From Steroidobacteraceae bacterium (GTDB lineage: Bacteria > Pseudomonadota > Gammaproteobacteria > Steroidobacterales > Steroidobacteraceae): a DNA stretch of 64,000 nt. This document shows, piece after piece, positions 60,193 to 64,000 of the stretch. The stretch spans positions 100,063 to 164,062 of the forward strand of contig JAHCAN010000001.1 in the NCBI GenBank assembly GCA_019634915.1. Reading direction: 5' to 3'. The notes beneath the pieces were generated by a model that saw nothing but the letters and a program-made list of their open reading frames with translations, did no database searches and was not told the origin of the DNA. Within the stretch, counting starts at the first letter, position 1; each line of letters starts with the position of its first letter. Both the position numbers and the translations under genes were made by a program.

Positions 60193-60672
60193 ATGCGCGC
60201 CCTGCTCTTCGCCCTCCTCCTCGCGGTCCCGGCCGCGGCCAACAACGCCGCCGGTCCGGCGCCCGATTTCGCCCTGCCCGCGCGTGGCGGCGAGCAACTC
60301 TCGCTCGGCCAGTTCAGGGGCCAGGTCGTGATGATCAACTTCTGGGCCACCTGGTGCGGCCCGTGCCGGCAGGAAATGCCGCTGCTCGAGGGCATCTACA
60401 GGAAGTACAAGCCGATGGGCTTCACGATGATCGGCGTCAACGTCGAGCCCGACCCGAAGGCCGCCGAGGAATGGCTCGCGAAGCAGTCACCGGTCAGCTT
60501 CCCGGTCGCGTTCGACACCGACAGCAAGGTCAGCAAGCTGTACAAGGTGAACGGCATGCCGAACAGCGTGATCATCGACCGCAAGGGCAACGTGCGCCTG
60601 CTGCACCGCGGCTACAAGCCGGGTGACGAGAACACCTACCTCGACCAGATCCGCGCACTCGTGAGGGAATGA
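60193..60672 (+). CDS. TlpA-family periplasmic thioredoxin (WCGPC)
   Basis: This 159-residue protein has a signal peptide (about 1-17) and a TlpA/ResA-type thioredoxin domain with canonical WATWCGPC (Cys55/Cys58) and the cis-proline in GMPNSVIID. The classical motif contrasts with the CNPC version at 49.9 kb. In such operons it probably reduces cysteines of the DUF4266 or CxxCH proteins, or supports haem attachment. It has a GAGG ribosome binding site and overlaps the DUF4266 gene by four bases. Confidence 0.88.
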   Translation: MRALLFALLLAVPAAANNAAGPAPDFALPARGGEQLSLGQFRGQVVMINFWATWCGPCRQEMPLLEGIYRKYKPMGFTMIGVNVEPDPKAAEEWLAKQSPVSFPVAFDTDSKVSKLYKVNGMPNSVIIDRKGNVRLLHRGYKPGDENTYLDQIRALVRE

Positions 60673-60917
60673 CGATGAGCCTGCCGCGCGCCCTGGTCCG
60701 ACCGCTGCTCGCCGCGACGATGCTGGTGATCGCGTTGTCGGCCTGCGCGCCGATCGAGCCTTGGGTGAAGCCCTACGAGCGCGAGAACCTCGCCGACCCG
60801 ATCATGGCCTTCGACCGCTACCCCGTCTCGAGCGCCTATCTCGATCACGTCTACGAGGCGCGCGAGGGCGCGCGCGGCGCGACCGGCAGCGCCGGCGGCG
60901 GCTGCGGATGCAACTGA
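60669..60917 (+). CDS. DUF4266 small lipoprotein with Gly/Cys tail
   Basis: This 82-residue lipoprotein has a lipobox (IALSAC), a core WVKPYERENLADPIM and the conserved DHVYEAREGARGATG, ending in GGGCGCN. The two tail cysteines two residues apart next to a glycine run look like a metal or modification site. DUF4266 genes typically adjoin DUF3570 and TlpA genes, as here; the function is unknown. The TGA overlaps the next ATG (TGATG). Confidence 0.85.
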   Translation: MTMSLPRALVRPLLAATMLVIALSACAPIEPWVKPYERENLADPIMAFDRYPVSSAYLDHVYEAREGARGATGSAGGGCGCN

Positions 60918-62125
60918 TGGCGCGACGGGCGGCCCACGACGGATCGCGGACGGCGGCGGCACGGCAGCGCGGCGCGCGCGGCCTGCCCTGCTGGCTGCCG
61001 GCCGCGTGCGGCTCGCTGCTCGCCGCGACGGCCGCTGCCGGCGTGCTGCCCGAGGACCGCGCCGACGTCCTCTATCACCGCTACGACGGCGGCGGCGTCG
61101 TGATCGACGGCCCGTCGATCCTCGTGCGCAAGAAGTTCGCCGACAAGGTCTCGATCGCGGCCAACTACTACGTCGACATGGTGTCGAGCGCGTCGATCGA
61201 CGTCGTGTCGACCGCGAGCCCGTACCGCGAGGAGCGCACGCAGTACAGCCTGACCGCCGACTACCTGCGCGGCAAGTCGACCTACAGCATCGGCTACATC
61301 AACAGCTCAGAGAGCGACTACGACGCGAAGACCTGGTACGCCGGCGTGAGCCAGGACCTGTTCGGCGACCTGACGACGATCTCGTTCAGCTTCAAGAAGG
61401 GCGACAACGACATCTTCCGAAACATCGGCGGCACGAAGGACCCGGGCTTCGCCCGCGGCTCCGAGGTGCGCAGCTACGCGGTCGGCATCACCCAGGTGCT
61501 CACGCGCAGCATGATCGGCGCGTTCAATTTCGAGGTGATCAGCGACGAGGGCTACCTGAACAGCCCGTACCGCTCGGTGCGCTACTTCGACCCAGCCGAT
61601 CCGAAGGGCTATTCGTACCAGGCGGAGATCTACCCGTCGACACGCACCAGCAATGCCGCGTCGCTGAAGCTCAGCTACTTCCTGCCCTATCGCGCCGCGC
61701 TCGACGGCTGGTACCGCTACTACTCGGATTCCTGGGGCGTCGTCGCGCACACGGCCGAACTCGGCTACACGCACCCGCTGCGCGAGCGCTGGATCTTCTC
61801 GGGCTCGGTGCGCTACTACCAGCAGGACGCGGCCGACTTCTACGCCGACCTCTTCCCGCGGCGCGACTACGCGAACTTCCTCGCGCGCGACAAGGAGCTG
61901 TCCACCTTCACCGCAGTCACCTTCGGCGTCGGTGCGAGCTACGACTTCCGCATCGCCCGCCTGCCCTGGGTCGACAAGGCACAGGTCAACCTGCGCTACG
62001 ACTTCATGACGATCGACTACGACGACTTCCGGGACGTGCGCGAGACCGTCACCGTGCCCGGCACCGAGCGGCCCTACTCGCTCGACGCGAACATCTACCA
62101 GGTCTTCCTGTCGATCTGGTTCTGA
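60917..62125 (+). CDS. DUF3570 outer-membrane barrel protein
   Basis: This 402-residue protein is predicted to be a large beta-barrel: repeated alternating strands (SIAANYYVDMVSS, YSLTADYL, SYFLPYRAALDGWYRYY) and a C-terminal aromatic ending (QVFLSIWF). A basic N-terminal extension precedes a hydrophobic segment (LPAACGSLLAATAAAG) that serves as signal. The family has no known function. ATG 60917 is chosen because of overlap with the DUF4266 stop; ATG 60908 is in frame three codons earlier. It should form the outer-membrane part of the DUF4266-TlpA module. Confidence 0.85.
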   Translation: MARRAAHDGSRTAAARQRGARGLPCWLPAACGSLLAATAAAGVLPEDRADVLYHRYDGGGVVIDGPSILVRKKFADKVSIAANYYVDMVSSASIDVVSTASPYREERTQYSLTADYLRGKSTYSIGYINSSESDYDAKTWYAGVSQDLFGDLTTISFSFKKGDNDIFRNIGGTKDPGFARGSEVRSYAVGITQVLTRSMIGAFNFEVISDEGYLNSPYRSVRYFDPADPKGYSYQAEIYPSTRTSNAASLKLSYFLPYRAALDGWYRYYSDSWGVVAHTAELGYTHPLRERWIFSGSVRYYQQDAADFYADLFPRRDYANFLARDKELSTFTAVTFGVGASYDFRIARLPWVDKAQVNLRYDFMTIDYDDFRDVRETVTVPGTERPYSLDANIYQVFLSIWF

Positions 62126-62225
62126 ACGCCGCGCGGGCTGCGCGGTCCAACCCCCCGGTTCTGGGTTAAAGTTCTGCGTTAAGCTTGCGCCGCGCCACCC
62201 GCGCGGCCCCGAGGAGGTTGGAACG

Positions 62226-63050
62226 ATGCGCGCATTCCCCATTGCCGGCCGGGCCACGCTGCTCGCCGCCGTGGCCTGCCTCGCCGCACCCGCGCTGCAT
62301 GCGCAGGGCCGCGAGGAGGCCAAGCTGATCACCGCGACCGAAGTGATGACCGAGCTGCGCGAGAGCCGCGACCAGCAGATTCCGCAGTGGCTGCTCGACC
62401 GCGCCTACGGCATCGTGGTCGTGCCGGACGTCGTCAAGGTCGGCTTCTGGCTCGGCGGCCGCCACGGCAAGGGCGTCATGGTCGTGCGCGACGACGCCGG
62501 GCACTTCTCGAACCCCGTGTTCGTCAACCTGAGCGGCGGCAGCTTCGGCCCGCAGATCGGCGCGCAGTCGAGCGACGTCGTGCTCGTGTTCACGACCCGC
62601 AAGGGCATCGACGGCATCGCCGACGGCAAGGTCACGCTCGGCGCCGACGCCTCGGTCGCCGCGGGCCCCGTCGGCCGCCAGGCCTCGGCCGCGACCGACG
62701 CGTCCTTCACCGCCGAGGTGTACTCGTACTCGCGCAGCAAGGGCCTGTTCGCCGGCATCGCGCTCGACGGCAGCGCGATCACGATCGACGACAAGTCGAA
62801 CGCCGCGTTCTATGGCAGGAAGGTCTCGGCGGGCGACATCATGAAAGGTGCCGCGACCACGAACTCGAATGGCGCGCAGCGCTTCCTCGCCACGGTCTCG
62901 GCGAGCACGACGGCGGGACAAGCCGCACCGGCGAACACCGTCGCGCCCGCGGCACCGGCTCCGGCGGCGCCCGCCACGAGCGAAACGTCCGGCGTGAAGA
63001 CCTACCCGCTCGAGCCCGAACCCCAGCCCGAGCCCACGACACCGAGGTAG
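62226..63050 (+). CDS. SYLF (Ysc84-like) lipid-binding domain protein
   Basis: This 274-residue exported protein has a signal peptide ending near LHAQG (about 26) and one SYLF domain (about 35-205), with the conserved GIVVVPDVVKVGFWLGGRHG, SGGSFGPQIGAQSSDVVLVF and SYSRSKGLFAGIALDG segments. A Pro/Ala/Glu-rich C-terminal tail follows. SYLF proteins bind phosphoinositides in eukaryotes; in bacteria a periplasmic lipid-binding role is assumed. It has its own 100-bp upstream gap and a GAGGAGGTTGG ribosome binding site, and lies 7 bp ahead of the arsC-like gene. Confidence 0.88.
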   Translation: MRAFPIAGRATLLAAVACLAAPALHAQGREEAKLITATEVMTELRESRDQQIPQWLLDRAYGIVVVPDVVKVGFWLGGRHGKGVMVVRDDAGHFSNPVFVNLSGGSFGPQIGAQSSDVVLVFTTRKGIDGIADGKVTLGADASVAAGPVGRQASAATDASFTAEVYSYSRSKGLFAGIALDGSAITIDDKSNAAFYGRKVSAGDIMKGAATTNSNGAQRFLATVSASTTAGQAAPANTVAPAAPAPAAPATSETSGVKTYPLEPEPQPEPTTPR

Positions 63051-63057
63051 CAAAGCG

Positions 63058-63423
63058 GTGGACGCCACGATCTGGCACAACCCGGCGTGCAGCACCTCGC
63101 GCAGCGTGCTCGCGATGCTCGAGCACGCGGGCATACAGCCGACGATCGTCGAGTACCTGCGCACGCCGCCGTCGCGCGCCGAGCTCGCCGAACTGATCCG
63201 CGCCGCCGGCATCGGCGTGCGTGGCGCGATGCGCCAGAAGGATGCGCTCTACCGGGAGCTCGGCCTCGCCGATCCCGCGCTGGGCGACGCGAAGCTGCTC
63301 GATGCGATGGCCGAGCACCCGGCGCTGATCAACCGGCCGTTCGTGCGCACGCCGCTCGGCACGCGACTGTGCCGGCCGAAGGAATTGCTGTACGAGATCC
63401 TGCCGGCGATCGGGGGGCTCTAG
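63058..63423 (+). CDS. arsC: ArsC-family arsenate reductase (glutaredoxin type)
   Basis: This 121-residue thioredoxin-fold protein has the ArsC signature NPACSTSR with catalytic Cys11, and the later [17 protein letters not shown] segment carrying arginines that bind oxyanion. It matches the YfgD/ArsC group that uses glutathione and glutaredoxin. No arsenic operon (arsB, arsR) is nearby, so a general redox role is equally plausible. GTG 63058. The TAG stop lies within CTAG shared with the convergent msrA gene. Confidence 0.9.
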   Translation: MDATIWHNPACSTSRSVLAMLEHAGIQPTIVEYLRTPPSRAELAELIRAAGIGVRGAMRQKDALYRELGLADPALGDAKLLDAMAEHPALINRPFVRTPLGTRLCRPKELLYEILPAIGGL

Positions 63424-63998
63424 CCCCGCGGACCGTAGGCCACGCCGCACCCACCGATACCGCAGTAACCATCCGGATTCTTCGCCAGGTACTGCTGGTG
63501 ATAATCCTCGGCGTAGTAGAACGGCGGCGCCTCGCGGATCTCGGTCGTGATCGCACCGCGCCCCGCCTCGGTCAGGCGCTGCTGGTACACGCGCTTCGAC
63601 GCCTCGGCCGCGCGCAGCTGTTCGGCGCTCGTCGCGTGGATCGCCGAGCGGTACTGGGTACCGAGGTCGTTGCCCTGGCGCATGCCCTGCGTCGGGTCGT
63701 GCGATTCCCAGAACCGCCGCAGCAGCAGCTCGTAGCTGGTCACACGCGGATCGAAGATCACGCGCACCACTTCGGCGTGGCCGGTCGCGCCGCTGCAGAC
63801 CTCTTCATAAGTCGGGTTCGGCGTATGGCCGCCCGAATAGCCCGCCGCCGTCGAATGCACACCCGGCAGCCGCCAGAACAGGCGCTCGGCGCCCCAGAAG
63901 CAGCCGAGCGCGAACACCGCTTCCTCGAGCGGAGCCTCGAACGGTGGCTGCAGCGGATTGCCACTGACAAAATGCTTCTCCGGCACGGGCAAAGACAT
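63420..63998 (-). CDS. msrA: Peptide methionine-S-sulfoxide reductase MsrA
   Basis: This 192-residue enzyme reduces methionine-S-sulfoxide in proteins. The catalytic GCFWG (Cys33) is followed by the conserved [20 protein letters not shown], the substrate region [19 protein letters not shown], and a C-terminal resolving-cysteine region [10 protein letters not shown]. It appears complete, with ATG 63998 two bases from the window end, so its promoter is outside. It is convergent with the ArsC-like gene. Confidence 0.95.
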   Translation of the reverse strand: MSLPVPEKHFVSGNPLQPPFEAPLEEAVFALGCFWGAERLFWRLPGVHSTAAGYSGGHTPNPTYEEVCSGATGHAEVVRVIFDPRVTSYELLLRRFWESHDPTQGMRQGNDLGTQYRSAIHATSAEQLRAAEASKRVYQQRLTEAGRGAITTEIREAPPFYYAEDYHQQYLAKNPDGYCGIGGCGVAYGPRG

Positions 63999-64000
63999 CG

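Noticed and set aside
1-64000. CRISPR array, tRNA/rRNA genes, insertion sequences, prophage or integrase
   Set aside because: Looked for regularly spaced repeats, cloverleaf-like blocks with a CCA end, transposase or integrase motifs and terminal inverted repeats; none was convincing.

Overview
The window looks like chromosomal DNA of a high-G+C Gram-negative bacterium, most likely a proteobacterium. It carries two TonB-dependent receptors, TonB and ExbB/ExbD proteins, a MacAB-TolC-type exporter, lipoproteins with clear lipoboxes, Fur-like boxes and a perfect FNR/ANR-type box. A gammaproteobacterium of the Steroidobacter/Nevskia kind is my guess from the gene mix. I could not test it and I did not compute base composition. 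No rRNA, tRNA, CRISPR array, insertion sequence or prophage was recognised. Genes are packed tightly, with many 1-20 bp overlaps, and no gene-free stretch exceeds 300 bp.

Layout. 0.2-2.1 kb: folE and a PLP-dependent trans-sulfuration enzyme. 2.1-10.6 kb: an iron-acquisition block (tonB, a PiuC-type dioxygenase, a catecholate-type TonB-dependent receptor) enclosing a MacA/MacB/TolC-like tripartite exporter, with Fur-like boxes at both ends and an FNR/ANR box before the receptor. 10.7-20.2 kb: a ZIP metal transporter, a large MalT-like (LAL) regulator, a DNA-deoxyinosine glycosylase family protein, then small cell-envelope genes (NTF2-like protein, cytochrome c, DUF3617 protein, D-Ala-D-Ala carboxypeptidase, TPR membrane protein, MFS transporter). 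20.1-27.3 kb: an SDR, a phospholipase D family lipoprotein, a FixL/FixJ-like two-component pair and PEP carboxylase.

27.4-40.3 kb: a catabolic island. A TonB-dependent receptor and an unusual amidohydrolase diverge from a region with two copies of a TGTCCGGACA-type palindrome. The same palindrome lies between a GntR/UTRA regulator gene and a MaoC hydratase / acyl-CoA dehydrogenase / two CaiB CoA-transferase operon. The regulator's own operon carries a CitE-type lyase, and a third CaiB gene, a glutathione transferase, an isochorismatase-like hydrolase and an EamA transporter lie between. The shared operator suggests one regulon for uptake and CoA-dependent breakdown of a small, probably branched dicarboxylic, acid.

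40.3-50.3 kb: a run of ten minus-strand genes: a TlpA thioredoxin, a coiled-coil protein, two long TPR proteins, a small secreted protein, an ExbB/ExbD/ExbD motor, an AgmX/PglI-type TonB-like protein and a small protein. This resembles a proton-driven trans-envelope machine. 50.5-62.1 kb: an uncharacterised extracytoplasmic set: a Tat-like secreted protein, three large proteins with CxxCH haem-type motifs (one LamG, one hydrazine-synthase-alpha-like), two predicted outer-membrane barrels, TlpA, DUF4266 and DUF3570 proteins. The window ends with a SYLF protein, an ArsC-family reductase and msrA.

Most interesting for follow-up: the GntR-linked regulon, the CxxCH/HzsA-like/DUF4266-DUF3570 block, the AgmX motor operon, the abrupt codon-usage switch within folE, and several genes whose best start is a non-standard codon.
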